Assembly (NCBI GenBank): GCA_903970295.1 | Contig: CAJCHQ010000717.1 | Location: forward strand, 1-22,986 | Length of the DNA: 22,986 nt | Direction of reading: 5' to 3' | DNA from: Bryobacterales bacterium | Lineage (GTDB): Bacteria; Cyanobacteriota; Vampirovibrionia; Obscuribacterales; Obscuribacteraceae | Shown: in pieces, positions 1 through 6,748 of the stretch | Position numbering within the stretch: the stretch's first letter is position 1 | How the letters are laid out: each line of letters opens with the position of its first letter | The notes under the pieces: model-generated | The model's input: only the letters and a program-made list of their open reading frames with translations | Databases searched by the model: none | Told to the model about the DNA's origin: nothing | Position numbers and translations under genes: made by a program

Positions 1-199
1 ACCAACGGGCAGCCGTGTGGCGAGACCAGTAAACGACGATTGGCGCTAAGCGTTCATCGACGCACAATTGTTCGACCGTACGCAAAAACGGCAAAAAGCC
101 GTTCGAGCCATTCGGTGACAGGATGCTCAAATTCAAAGCATCACGACCCGCCTGTTGAACGAGCATCATCTGCAGTTGTGTACGGCCCGGCTCAGCCAT
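1..199 (-). CDS. Hypothetical protein, N-terminal part only (runs off left edge)
   Basis: On the minus strand an ATG at 199-197 opens a frame with no stop through to base 1, giving 66 residues of a gene that continues outside the window. A good Shine-Dalgarno sequence, AAGGTGG, lies 4 bases upstream of this ATG. The visible protein starts MAEPGRTQLQMMLVQQAGRD and contains a hydrophobic stretch APIVVYW near the cut end. I do not recognise a family. It is divergent from the methyltransferase at 409, so bases 200-408 should hold both promoters, although I could not pick out convincing -35/-10 boxes. Support is the ribosome site plus the open frame to the edge; function is unknown. Confidence 0.5.
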   Translation of the reverse strand, partial: MAEPGRTQLQMMLVQQAGRDALNLSILSPNGSNGFLPFLRTVEQLCVDERLAPIVVYWSRHTAARW

Positions 200-408
200 C
201 AGCCCACCTTAACAGCTACTAATTGTGTTTCAATAAGTCCCTCGCCAATTCTTTATTACCCTACATTCTTGCTAACTAATCCGCCTGAAAGACTGCGCCT
301 ACCAGATTTCCTGTCGCTCAACACATTAATCGCCGCCCGGCGACCATCTGCTACCATGGTCAACCTCGAAAGCCGCGCCCCTGTCCCAATCGCTCTGGTT
401 ATTGCCGC

Positions 409-1113
409 ATGAGTCATGAAAAGGCGTCCCTCGCCGACGCCCTGAAAAGCCTGGAAACCCTACTCTCATCGGATCTCTACCAGCAGAATCTGGCCTTCTG
501 GCATCGCGCCTGGGGCGGCGTCAAACAACCTTACACCCAGATTCCTGACCTGGATTACGTGTCTGATATTCCGGCGACTTTGAAAAAGTTTTCGGTCCAC
601 AAAGTTCTCGACCTCGGTTGCGGCAGCGGCTGGCTGTCTGTTTACCTGGCCAGGGAAGGCTTTGCTGTGACCGGTTTGGACATATCAGACCATGCCGTCA
701 AGCTCGGAGGGATGTGGGCCGCTCAGGAAAGTCTACCGATCGAATTCGCGGCTGGGGACATCGCTGACATGCATTTTCACCACGAGAGTTTTGACGCAGT
801 CGTTGCTAATTCGATTTTCGAGCATCTGACTTATGACCTGGCTAAAGTAACGGTCGCGCGTTTGACTGAACTGCTGGTTCCAGGCGGTTGTTTTATCGGC
901 TGCTTCGACAAAGTGGGGACGGGACCGGGCGAATATTTCGAACTGGAAGACGGCACCCACGTCTATACCGACAAAGGTCGCCTGGGCATGATGTTGCGCT
1001 GCTTCGACGACCGGGAGCTTCTCGATCTGTTTCAGGGCTGGCAGATCGACGAATTGAAGCTGCTCGAAAGCGGCTCCCGCTTCATGGTCGCCCGTAAAAT
1101 CAAGAACACTTAA
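409..1113 (+). CDS. Class I SAM-dependent methyltransferase
   Basis: A 234-residue protein with the class I (Rossmann-fold) methyltransferase core. Motif I, VLDLGCGSG, is at residues 66-74, followed by the acidic strand end VTGLDIS that binds the ribose of S-adenosylmethionine. The AAGDIADM segment and the NSIFEHL segment correspond to the next two core strands, and VPGGCFI precedes the C-terminal sheet. The closest general resemblance is to the UbiG/methyltransferase-11 type group of small-molecule methyltransferases, but the substrate cannot be read from the sequence. No strong ribosome site precedes the ATG at 409. The gene converges with potD, the two stop codons being only 22 bases apart, and its last codons lie in one copy of a short direct repeat. 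Family assignment is firm; the specific reaction is not. Confidence 0.88.
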   Translation: MSHEKASLADALKSLETLLSSDLYQQNLAFWHRAWGGVKQPYTQIPDLDYVSDIPATLKKFSVHKVLDLGCGSGWLSVYLAREGFAVTGLDISDHAVKLGGMWAAQESLPIEFAAGDIADMHFHHESFDAVVANSIFEHLTYDLAKVTVARLTELLVPGGCFIGCFDKVGTGPGEYFELEDGTHVYTDKGRLGMMLRCFDDRELLDLFQGWQIDELKLLESGSRFMVARKIKNT

Positions 1114-1157
1114 GCTCCGTCGATGCCAGTGCGATTCAGGAACACTTGAGCTCCGTC
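1102..1157. repeat. Imperfect 20-bp direct repeat across two convergent stop codons
   Basis: Bases 1102-1121 and 1138-1157 match at 18 of 20 positions (core GAACACTT, then A or G, then AGCTCCGTC), 36 bases apart. Copy 1 holds the TAA of the methyltransferase; copy 2 begins at the TGA of potD and encodes its last residues on the other strand. No poly-T tract or strong hairpin is evident. Confidence 0.75.
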
Positions 1158-2224
1158 CACAGGCGATCGTAGAGGAATACAGCTGAACCAATGTCGTTTA
1201 GCACCTCGCATTTGCCAATCACTTTTTCGCTGGGATAGCGCCCCTCGTTTTGCAGGTCTTCCGGGTGCAGAAGCGCAAGTGCTGCCTGATTGGCCGTGGC
1301 AAAGCGATTGAACGTGGAGTTAGCAGCCGCCACTGCCGGCTCCAGCATATAGTTCAACCACCTGTAGGCATTCTCCACGTGGGGAGCCGCCCGCGGCAGG
1401 CAAAAACTGTCCACCCACAACGACGTGCCGTTGCTTGGTATGACATAGCGTACGTCCTTGTTGCTTTTCGCCGCCTGAAAAGCGTCCCCACTGTAAACCA
1501 TCGACAACAGACTGTCTCCAGCGGTCAACTGGACAATGACCTGATCCGAGGTGTAACACATGACCATCGGCTTCTGCTCGATCAAACTTTTGGTGGCGCT
1601 GCCAACCTCTTTTGCATCGACCGAATTATAAGAGTGTCCCAGTCGTTTCAGCGACATGCCGATTGTTTCGCGCGAATCGTCGAGCAAAGTCATGCGATGC
1701 GCAAATTCCTTCTGCCAGAAATCATTCCAGTCGTTGGGAACGTGACCGGAGCGAATCGCTCGCGAATCATAGGCGATGCCTGTCGTTCCCCAGAACTGCG
1801 GCACCGAATGAGCCAACCCCGGATCGTAAACAGGGTTTCTGAACTGTGCCATCATTTTGTCTATACCTTTGAGCCTGGCATGATCGATTGGGGCGATCAG
1901 ATTCATCCTCACCAGCTGCTGCAACATGTAACTGCTGGGCATGATGATATCGTATTCAGTGGCACCAGCTTGCAACTTAGCGAGCAGTTGCTCGTTCGAA
2001 GCGAAGGTGTCGTAAGTCACTCTCAAGCCCGTACGGCGTTCGAATTCAGTGAGCAAATCTGGCGGGAAATAATCGGCCCAGCAGTAAATATTGAGCCGTT
2101 TCGGATCTCGCCGACTGGCTGGCGCCGCGCAACCGCTAATCAAAAGCGATTGCGCACCGATAATGGTGCCCAATCCAACCTGACAAAATTGACGGCGAGA
2201 TAATTGTGACATTTTCTCTGGCAT
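1136..2224 (-). CDS. potD: Polyamine ABC transporter substrate-binding lipoprotein (PotD-like)
   Basis: A 362-residue extracytoplasmic binding protein that would capture spermidine or putrescine for an ABC importer. The N-terminus has a twin-arginine motif SRRQF (residues 9-13) and then a lipobox I-S-G-C with lipidated Cys32, so it is probably a Tat-exported lipoprotein. The mature part follows E. coli PotD closely: YCWADYFPP (W49, D51, Y52) matches the ligand-binding NWTEY segment, LLDDSRE keeps the Asp and Glu that contact the polyamine amines, and LWVDSF matches the binding WMDS segment. The PotD W229 position appears to be Tyr (VYSGDAF). The start at 2224 has GAGG 5 bases upstream, and the gap from potA is 15 bases, so they are cotranscribed. 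No PotB or PotC permease gene follows; the next gene is convergent. Confidence 0.87.
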   Translation of the reverse strand: MPEKMSQLSRRQFCQVGLGTIIGAQSLLISGCAAPASRRDPKRLNIYCWADYFPPDLLTEFERRTGLRVTYDTFASNEQLLAKLQAGATEYDIIMPSSYMLQQLVRMNLIAPIDHARLKGIDKMMAQFRNPVYDPGLAHSVPQFWGTTGIAYDSRAIRSGHVPNDWNDFWQKEFAHRMTLLDDSRETIGMSLKRLGHSYNSVDAKEVGSATKSLIEQKPMVMCYTSDQVIVQLTAGDSLLSMVYSGDAFQAAKSNKDVRYVIPSNGTSLWVDSFCLPRAAPHVENAYRWLNYMLEPAVAAANSTFNRFATANQAALALLHPEDLQNEGRYPSEKVIGKCEVLNDIGSAVFLYDRLWTELKCS

Positions 2225-2239
2225 CAGGTCCTCGACCGA

Positions 2240-3448
2240 TCAAACAAGCGGCACCGGAGGCGCAGCCATTGTCACAGGCGCTGACGCCCGAAAGAATGAA
2301 CAAACCTCGGCCGGGAAAGTGACATAGACTTTTGTACCTTCCCGCAATTTGATTTCGCCGAAATCGTCAGACTGATTGGGCTGTGCTACGCGCAATTTGG
2401 CCCCGCCAGGCAAGCTAATCACATATTCAGTGAGAAAGCCTTGATAGCTGCAGCTGCAAATAGTCGCCTCGCAGCGATTGAGCAACCCGTGGTCCGAAAT
2501 TGAATTAGGGGCCGCCCCGGCCCTGGAACCAGACGCCACACGATTAGTCGAGTCGTCATTTAGAGGAGAGATTATCACGGCATGCGGCTTGACCCAGAGT
2601 GTCACCTGATCGCCACTTTGCACAGGCTCAAACAGACGGCGGCTCTGTGACCAGAAAAACGTCTCGGCGCCCACGTCCACTTCGACGAAATCGCCTTTCA
2701 GTTGTCGCACCTTGCCCGGTATCAAATTCGTTTGCCCGATAAAGCGAGCCACGAAAACAGTTCTTGGCTCTTCGTAGATCTCAACCGGCGCACCGACTTG
2801 CTCGAGATTGCCGCGAGAGAAAACAGCCACTCGCTGAGAAAGAGCGAGCGCCTCACTTTGATCGTGGGTCACCATGACGAAAGTGAGATTCAATTCGCGC
2901 TGCAAGCGGCTCAGTTCCTCCTGCATCTCTTCTCGAATCTGCGGATCGAGAGCCGATAACGGTTCATCTAGCAAAAGCACTCTCGGCTTGTTCACTGCCG
3001 CCCGGGCCAGAGCGACACGTTGTTGCTGTCCACCAGAGAGCTGGCTGGGATACCTCGTCGCTAAAGGGCCAAGGCGCACGAGATTGAGCGCTTCCTCGAC
3101 CATTTGCCCAATCTCGGCTTGGTTGTATGCATTGGTCGACTTGAGACCGAAGGCAACATTCTCAGCCACTGTCATATGCGGAAACAGAGCGTAACTTTGA
3201 AAGACCATATTCACAGGTCTTTTGTGAGGTGGAATCGCCACCATATCTTTGCCGTCGATCAGCAATTGCCCGGACGTCGGTCGTTCGAAGCCGGCAATCA
3301 TTCTGAGCAATGTCGTTTTGCCGCAGCCGGATGGTCCCAGAAAACTGAAGAACTCACCCTCGTCAATAGTCAAATCGATTTTATTCAAAGCGAAGTTATC
3401 GCCAAAGCGCTTGCTCACGTCGATCGCTTCAATAGCAGTTTTAGTCAA
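2240..3448 (-). CDS. potA: Polyamine ABC transporter ATP-binding protein (PotA-like)
   Basis: A 402-residue cytoplasmic ATPase that would power a polyamine-type importer. All nucleotide-binding motifs are intact: Walker A GPSGCGKTT (38-46), Q-loop Gln84 in FQSYALFP, signature LSGGQ (137-141), Walker B LLLDEP (158-163) and switch His195 in VTHDQ. The C-terminal third is a TOBE-type regulatory domain as in PotA/CysA/MalK-group ATPases. The best start is TTG at 3448-3446, sharing the four bases TTGA with the stop of the upstream PucR-type gene, which suggests translational coupling. An ATP-binding domain needs this N-terminal strand, so a later start is unlikely. Pairing with a PotD-like protein 15 bases downstream argues for polyamines rather than sugars or iron. 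The membrane components are missing from the window. Confidence 0.9.
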   Translation of the reverse strand: MTKTAIEAIDVSKRFGDNFALNKIDLTIDEGEFFSFLGPSGCGKTTLLRMIAGFERPTSGQLLIDGKDMVAIPPHKRPVNMVFQSYALFPHMTVAENVAFGLKSTNAYNQAEIGQMVEEALNLVRLGPLATRYPSQLSGGQQQRVALARAAVNKPRVLLLDEPLSALDPQIREEMQEELSRLQRELNLTFVMVTHDQSEALALSQRVAVFSRGNLEQVGAPVEIYEEPRTVFVARFIGQTNLIPGKVRQLKGDFVEVDVGAETFFWSQSRRLFEPVQSGDQVTLWVKPHAVIISPLNDDSTNRVASGSRAGAAPNSISDHGLLNRCEATICSCSYQGFLTEYVISLPGGAKLRVAQPNQSDDFGEIKLREGTKVYVTFPAEVCSFFRASAPVTMAAPPVPLV

Positions 3449-5142
3449 CTGTTTTGGTTCCCTGAACTGAAGCCTTTCATGTCTCGAATCAAGAAAGCGA
3501 TCTGCAAATTCAAAAGCACTTCCTGGGAATCGATGTCGGCTTTAAGAATATCGGCAATTTGCTCGAGCCGATAACGCAAAGTATGACGATGGATAAACAG
3601 AGCTCTGGCCGCCGAATTGAGATTGGCGCCGTGCTCCAGATAGACACGCAAGCTGGGAATGAGCTCGCTCTCCCATTCGGCATCGTAAGCTTCAAGAGGA
3701 GCGAGATTCTCTTCATAAAAGCGATCCAATTCAGGATGGTCGATCATCAGATAGAGCAAGCGTTTGATACCGAGGTCACCGTATCCGGTGATAAATTCCT
3801 TTTCTCCGTGCACCATCGAACCGACAATCAGGGCTTGCCTGGCTTCCCGATAGGCATCCGGCAGATCGAGAATGGTGTGAGCCAGACGTGCGGCACCAAT
3901 TTGAATGCGCGCGTGTTCTCCGTCTACACCCAGATTTTTGCGAATTTTCAGAAGCAGTGCCTGCGCTTCGTCTGTCCATTTCTTGTCTTCTTTGCCCTGA
4001 TGGGGGGAGACGAAGACTCTTGTACCTTCGACTTCAGCGGTAATAAAAGCATCTTCCGGCCAGACTATAGAGCGAAAAGGTGTGACCGGGTTCAAGCCCA
4101 AATTCGCCTCGACAGCAAAAACCAAAAGTCCGTCTGACAAATCGAAGCCGTAGTAGCGCTCCAGGCGCTCCTGGTCCGAAGCCGATAAGCTGCGCCCCGA
4201 TAGTAAATCTTTGAGCAAGCTTTTTTGGGTGACGGCAAAAACTGAGCCATCTTTGCGCCGCTGATTGAATTCCACCATTACCGCCAGAGCAGCCGGTTGC
4301 AAATATTCGGTAATGGCATCGATATCATCGTTGGGTCTGAACATGGCCGATATGTAGCCAACCACCGCCTCCCCCAACACCACTGGCAGTATCAGACGCC
4401 TGCCTGCTTTCATCGGGGGCAGAGTGACCTCCACCGTGCTCTTACTGCCGTGAAAGCGCAGGCGTTTGGCTGATTCGGCTACTTCTTCAGTGACTCCCTG
4501 CTGCTGACTGGCAGGCGTCGCCCCCATGTTGCGTGAGGCCAGTACCTTGAAGTCTGCAGTCTCCACAGCCACTGGACGATTGAGGGCATTGCTTACTTCC
4601 TCGACCAGTCCCTCCAGACCTTCCTCCAGAAGCAGGGTCATCAAAGAGGCGTGCAATCGGGCGCTGCCCGACTTCAACTCTTTGAGAAATGCCATGCGAA
4701 TTTCGTCCGATATTTGGCCGACCTCACCAAAAGCCGGCACCACAATCAAAGGCAGCGATATCGACTCGCACTCCTTGGCGAGCCGTTTCAGCCAGATCTC
4801 CAACGAATGGGCCGCGTTCGAGGTGGGGGCGGTCACGGCCGAGCCGACAATATTGGCCGGCGTCGTGGCGGGCACAGCCGAAAGCGTGGCATCCCCCGTC
4901 CCGGCACGAATCACGACCAGACCCGACATCTCTTTGAGGGCGGCGATTTCGTGCACCGAAACCACATCCGAACGCACAACCAGAAGACTGCCGGCGCGCG
5001 GCGTCGGGGTCAAAGTGCCAACTACTTGCACGACTGGCCGATCGAGAAGGCTCTGGCCAAAGGCGATTTGCGCCTCCGCCATCGTTTCCGAATCGAGCAG
5101 CTGGCGCAAAGTGGGGTGATGCGCGATGCGTGAATGTGCCAT
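3445..5142 (-). CDS. PucR-family transcriptional regulator
   Basis: A 565-residue regulator and the first gene of the potA-potD operon. The N-terminal part (about 9-150, beginning HPTLRQLLDS) resembles the PucR purine-catabolism ligand-sensing domain. The middle (about 170-290) looks like a GAF-type sensor with the strand pair RRLILPVVLGEAVVGYISA. The C-terminus has the PucR-type helix-turn-helix, with NLNSAARALFIHRHTLRYRL at residues 508-527 and the conserved HRHTLRYRL recognition helix. Family members respond to small nitrogenous metabolites and often regulate adjacent catabolic or transport genes. Here the four-base overlap with potA implies it is made with the transporter and may control it in response to polyamines or another nitrogen source; that role is inference. 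A TATAAT-like box sits only 9 bases before the ATG. Confidence 0.87.
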   Translation of the reverse strand: MAHSRIAHHPTLRQLLDSETMAEAQIAFGQSLLDRPVVQVVGTLTPTPRAGSLLVVRSDVVSVHEIAALKEMSGLVVIRAGTGDATLSAVPATTPANIVGSAVTAPTSNAAHSLEIWLKRLAKECESISLPLIVVPAFGEVGQISDEIRMAFLKELKSGSARLHASLMTLLLEEGLEGLVEEVSNALNRPVAVETADFKVLASRNMGATPASQQQGVTEEVAESAKRLRFHGSKSTVEVTLPPMKAGRRLILPVVLGEAVVGYISAMFRPNDDIDAITEYLQPAALAVMVEFNQRRKDGSVFAVTQKSLLKDLLSGRSLSASDQERLERYYGFDLSDGLLVFAVEANLGLNPVTPFRSIVWPEDAFITAEVEGTRVFVSPHQGKEDKKWTDEAQALLLKIRKNLGVDGEHARIQIGAARLAHTILDLPDAYREARQALIVGSMVHGEKEFITGYGDLGIKRLLYLMIDHPELDRFYEENLAPLEAYDAEWESELIPSLRVYLEHGANLNSAARALFIHRHTLRYRLEQIADILKADIDSQEVLLNLQIAFLIRDMKGFSSGNQNS

Positions 5143-5151
5143 CGTTTCATC

Positions 5152-5157
5152 ATTATA
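5152..5157 (-). promoter_or_regulatory. Candidate -10 box for the pucR-potA-potD operon
   Basis: The minus strand reads TATAAT here, ending 9 bases before the ATG at 5142, so a transcript from it would have almost no leader. No good -35 hexamer is visible 16-18 bases upstream. Confidence 0.3.
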
Positions 5158-5286
5158 TTAGCTGCGCTGCCAGGATTGATGAATTGGCGAGCTATTACCG
5201 ATCGAATCGACCTCTAATCGATGCCAAATCTATATCCAACGACTCATAAAAATTGAAGAAAAACGAAAGTTTTTTTGCAAAACCTA

Positions 5287-5315
5287 TTGAGCTTGGCAAC
5301 CATTTGAGACAGAAT
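5287..5315 (+). promoter_or_regulatory. Candidate sigma-70-type promoter for the 53-residue protein gene
   Basis: TTGAGC (5287-5292) and CAGAAT (5310-5315) are separated by exactly 17 bases and lie about 70 bases upstream of the ATG at 5384. Each hexamer matches consensus at 4 of 6 positions. The A/T-rich tract at 5247-5285 could act as an UP-like element. Confidence 0.35.
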
Positions 5316-5344
5316 TAACCCACTCCAGATCAGACACCCCGCCC

Positions 5345-5365
5345 GACAGGAATCACCTCCCTGTC
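5345..5365 (+). other. Leader hairpin with anti-Shine-Dalgarno-like loop
   Basis: GACAGG (5345-5350) and CCTGTC (5360-5365) are perfect inverted repeats around a 9-base loop. The loop and stem edge carry ATCACCTCC, identical to the usual 3' end of 16S rRNA. The hairpin ends 18 bases before the ATG of the small gene. A six-pair stem can occur by chance. Confidence 0.3.
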
Positions 5366-5383
5366 AACTAGAAAGAAACCTCA

Positions 5384-5545
5384 ATGAACGACCACATTCA
5401 GAAATTCAACTCCAAGCTGATGGGCATCTTCGAAACGAAATCTCAGGAATTCACCAAATATTCAGAAGAAAATCCCTCCACAGCGATTGTCGCCTCTCAG
5501 TTGGCTGGGCTCTATGCCGAGCTGGCCGAAATCATGCGGCAGTGA
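5384..5545 (+). CDS. Small hypothetical protein, 53 residues
   Basis: A short reading frame that starts MNDHIQKFNSKLMGIFETKS and ends AELAEIMRQ. The composition is protein-like: charged, probably mostly helical with hydrophobic spacing suited to an amphipathic helix, and no signal peptide or membrane segment. I do not recognise a family. Support for a real gene comes from its setting: a candidate promoter with 17-base spacing upstream and a very strong intrinsic terminator 52 bases after the stop, so it would make a short single-gene transcript. The ribosome site is weak (GAAAG about 9 bases before the ATG). The function is unknown; a small cytoplasmic, partner-binding protein is one possibility. 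Confidence 0.6.
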   Translation: MNDHIQKFNSKLMGIFETKSQEFTKYSEENPSTAIVASQLAGLYAELAEIMRQ

Positions 5546-5596
5546 CCTCACGCTCGAGAGCCGACTGAAGCAGGTATCGAAGCTGAAATTACAACT

Positions 5597-5622
5597 GGCG
5601 CCCCGCGGGGCGCCTTTTTCTT
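5597..5622 (+). terminator. Strong intrinsic terminator
   Basis: A perfect 18-base palindrome GGCGCCCCGCGGGGCGCC (5597-5614) is followed by TTTTTCTT. It ends the transcript of the 53-residue gene and insulates the genes downstream. Confidence 0.88.
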
Positions 5623-5663
5623 GCCTAGAATGAGGTAATCACCATAGACACCCCGGGCAAACG

Positions 5664-5680
5664 GAGTTAACGTATAACTC
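5664..5680. promoter_or_regulatory. 17-bp inverted repeat upstream of the membrane-protein/phosphatase pair
   Basis: GAGTTA (5664-5669) and TAACTC (5675-5680) are perfect 6-bp arms around ACGTA. It lies 45 bases before the GTG start at 5725, where an operator would be expected. No regulator gene is adjacent, and short palindromes occur by chance. Confidence 0.3.
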
Positions 5681-5724
5681 TTGATTTCCAGCTATTTGTC
5701 GAGACCGACGACCTCTGGAGATGA

Positions 5725-6042
5725 GTGGCAGAAAACGACGCAGCGGACCGCGGTCCGAGGAGCGATGGTCTTATGGACGTAGCATTTTATGTAGTGGCCG
5801 GCGTGGTTGCCTTCGGCATCTTGCTTCTAGTGGCTGAACCGTATAGATTCATGCCCGAGTTCAAACGCAAGAAGAAGATGGTCGGATCGACTTACTGGGG
5901 AATCTATGAAGGCACCGCGACAGAAGATGCAGTCAATATGCAGAAAATCGAAGTGCAGCCCTCGAAACGAAAATTCAAGCTCGTCGTCGGCAGCGCTACT
6001 TACGCCGCCGGAAAAGGCGTACGCATGTCAGGCCACGGCTAA
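5725..6042 (+). CDS. Small membrane protein of unknown function
   Basis: A 105-residue protein with one clear membrane segment (about residues 19-38, YVVAGVVAFGILLLVAEP), then a basic patch FKRKKK that should face the cytoplasm, then a soluble tail of about 55 residues. I recognise no family. The GTG at 5725 is favoured by GGAG 4 bases upstream; an ATG at 5773 just before the membrane helix, with GAGGAG 10 bases upstream, is an alternative. The next gene, an exported phosphatase, follows on the same strand and probably shares its transcript. A competing reading frame for that phosphatase is open through the 3' half of this gene, so either this gene or the longer phosphatase start must be wrong; the membrane helix argues that this frame is coding. 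Confidence 0.55.
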   Translation: MAENDAADRGPRSDGLMDVAFYVVAGVVAFGILLLVAEPYRFMPEFKRKKKMVGSTYWGIYEGTATEDAVNMQKIEVQPSKRKFKLVVGSATYAAGKGVRMSGHG

Positions 6043-6073
6043 ACCATCTCAGATAATCCCCTCAAAATTACAA

Positions 6074-6739
6074 GTGCTGCTTTGCATAATAGCCGCGCTC
6101 ATCGCTATGCTGCCACTATATTCGGTGCAAGCCTGTAGTTGCGACGAAGTCAAAATTCCCACACCGGCAGAGGGTGAATTCGGTGCCAAAGTTGGTTTGG
6201 AGTTCTATCATTCTCCTCAATATCGCAAAGAATTCTCGCAGGGGGTTCGCGCGGCTCAGACGTTCTGCGACAAATATAAAAAAGAACATCCGGAGCAAAA
6301 GCTAGCTATTGTTTCAGACATCGACGAAACTGTTCTGGATAACAGCAGTATTTTCGAAAAAATCGAAAAGGTCGACAATGATGCTTTTTGGACGTGGGTC
6401 GACTCCAGTCAGGCACCAGAGCTGAAATCAACGGCTGACTTTTTGATGCGTGAGAGGAAAAGCGGCTACTGTGTTTTTTTTATCACAGGCCGTGATGAAA
6501 AACATCGAGGCTCGACTATTCGCAATTTGAATCGAGTTGGACTGGCTTACGATGGGCTCTGGCTCAGACCCGACGGAGATGCACGTCCAGCCGAAGATTA
6601 CAAAACCGAATGCCGCAAAGAAATCGAAAAAATGGGTTTCACCATCGTCGAATGTATCGGCGACCAGTTTTCGGATCTCTACGGCGGACATTCAGCTGAC
6701 TGCACCAAGTTGCCGAATAAGCTCTACTTCATTCGCTGA
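6074..6739 (+). CDS. Exported HAD-superfamily acid phosphatase (class B/C, subfamily IIIB type)
   Basis: A phosphomonoesterase of the HAD group that includes lipoprotein e(P4) and plant acid phosphatases. Numbered from the GTG at 6074 (221 residues), motif I is SDIDETVLDN, with the nucleophile Asp82 and acid/base Asp84. Motif II is FFITGRDE with Thr138, and the metal-binding motif is GDQFSD with Asp197 and Asp201. The first 20 residues form a hydrophobic export signal ending SVQAC, which could be cut by signal peptidase I or lipidated at Cys21. The frame is open back to an ATG at 5906 preceded by GGGGA, but that start would overlap the membrane-protein gene by 137 bases and add a Ser-rich stretch before the signal, so I prefer 6074, which lacks a clear ribosome site. 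Substrate unknown. It converges with tolC, 9 bases apart. Confidence 0.82.
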   Translation: MLLCIIAALIAMLPLYSVQACSCDEVKIPTPAEGEFGAKVGLEFYHSPQYRKEFSQGVRAAQTFCDKYKKEHPEQKLAIVSDIDETVLDNSSIFEKIEKVDNDAFWTWVDSSQAPELKSTADFLMRERKSGYCVFFITGRDEKHRGSTIRNLNRVGLAYDGLWLRPDGDARPAEDYKTECRKEIEKMGFTIVECIGDQFSDLYGGHSADCTKLPNKLYFIR

Positions 6740-6748
6740 GTAATTGTC

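Noticed and set aside
155..412. 85-residue plus-strand frame sharing ATGA with the methyltransferase start
   Set aside because: It runs antisense over the better-supported left-edge gene, lacks a ribosome site and has non-protein-like composition; the overlap looks accidental.
1250..2203. 317-residue plus-strand open frame
   Set aside because: It is antisense to potD, with Arg/His/Gln-rich composition typical of a shadow frame; potD has clear family motifs.
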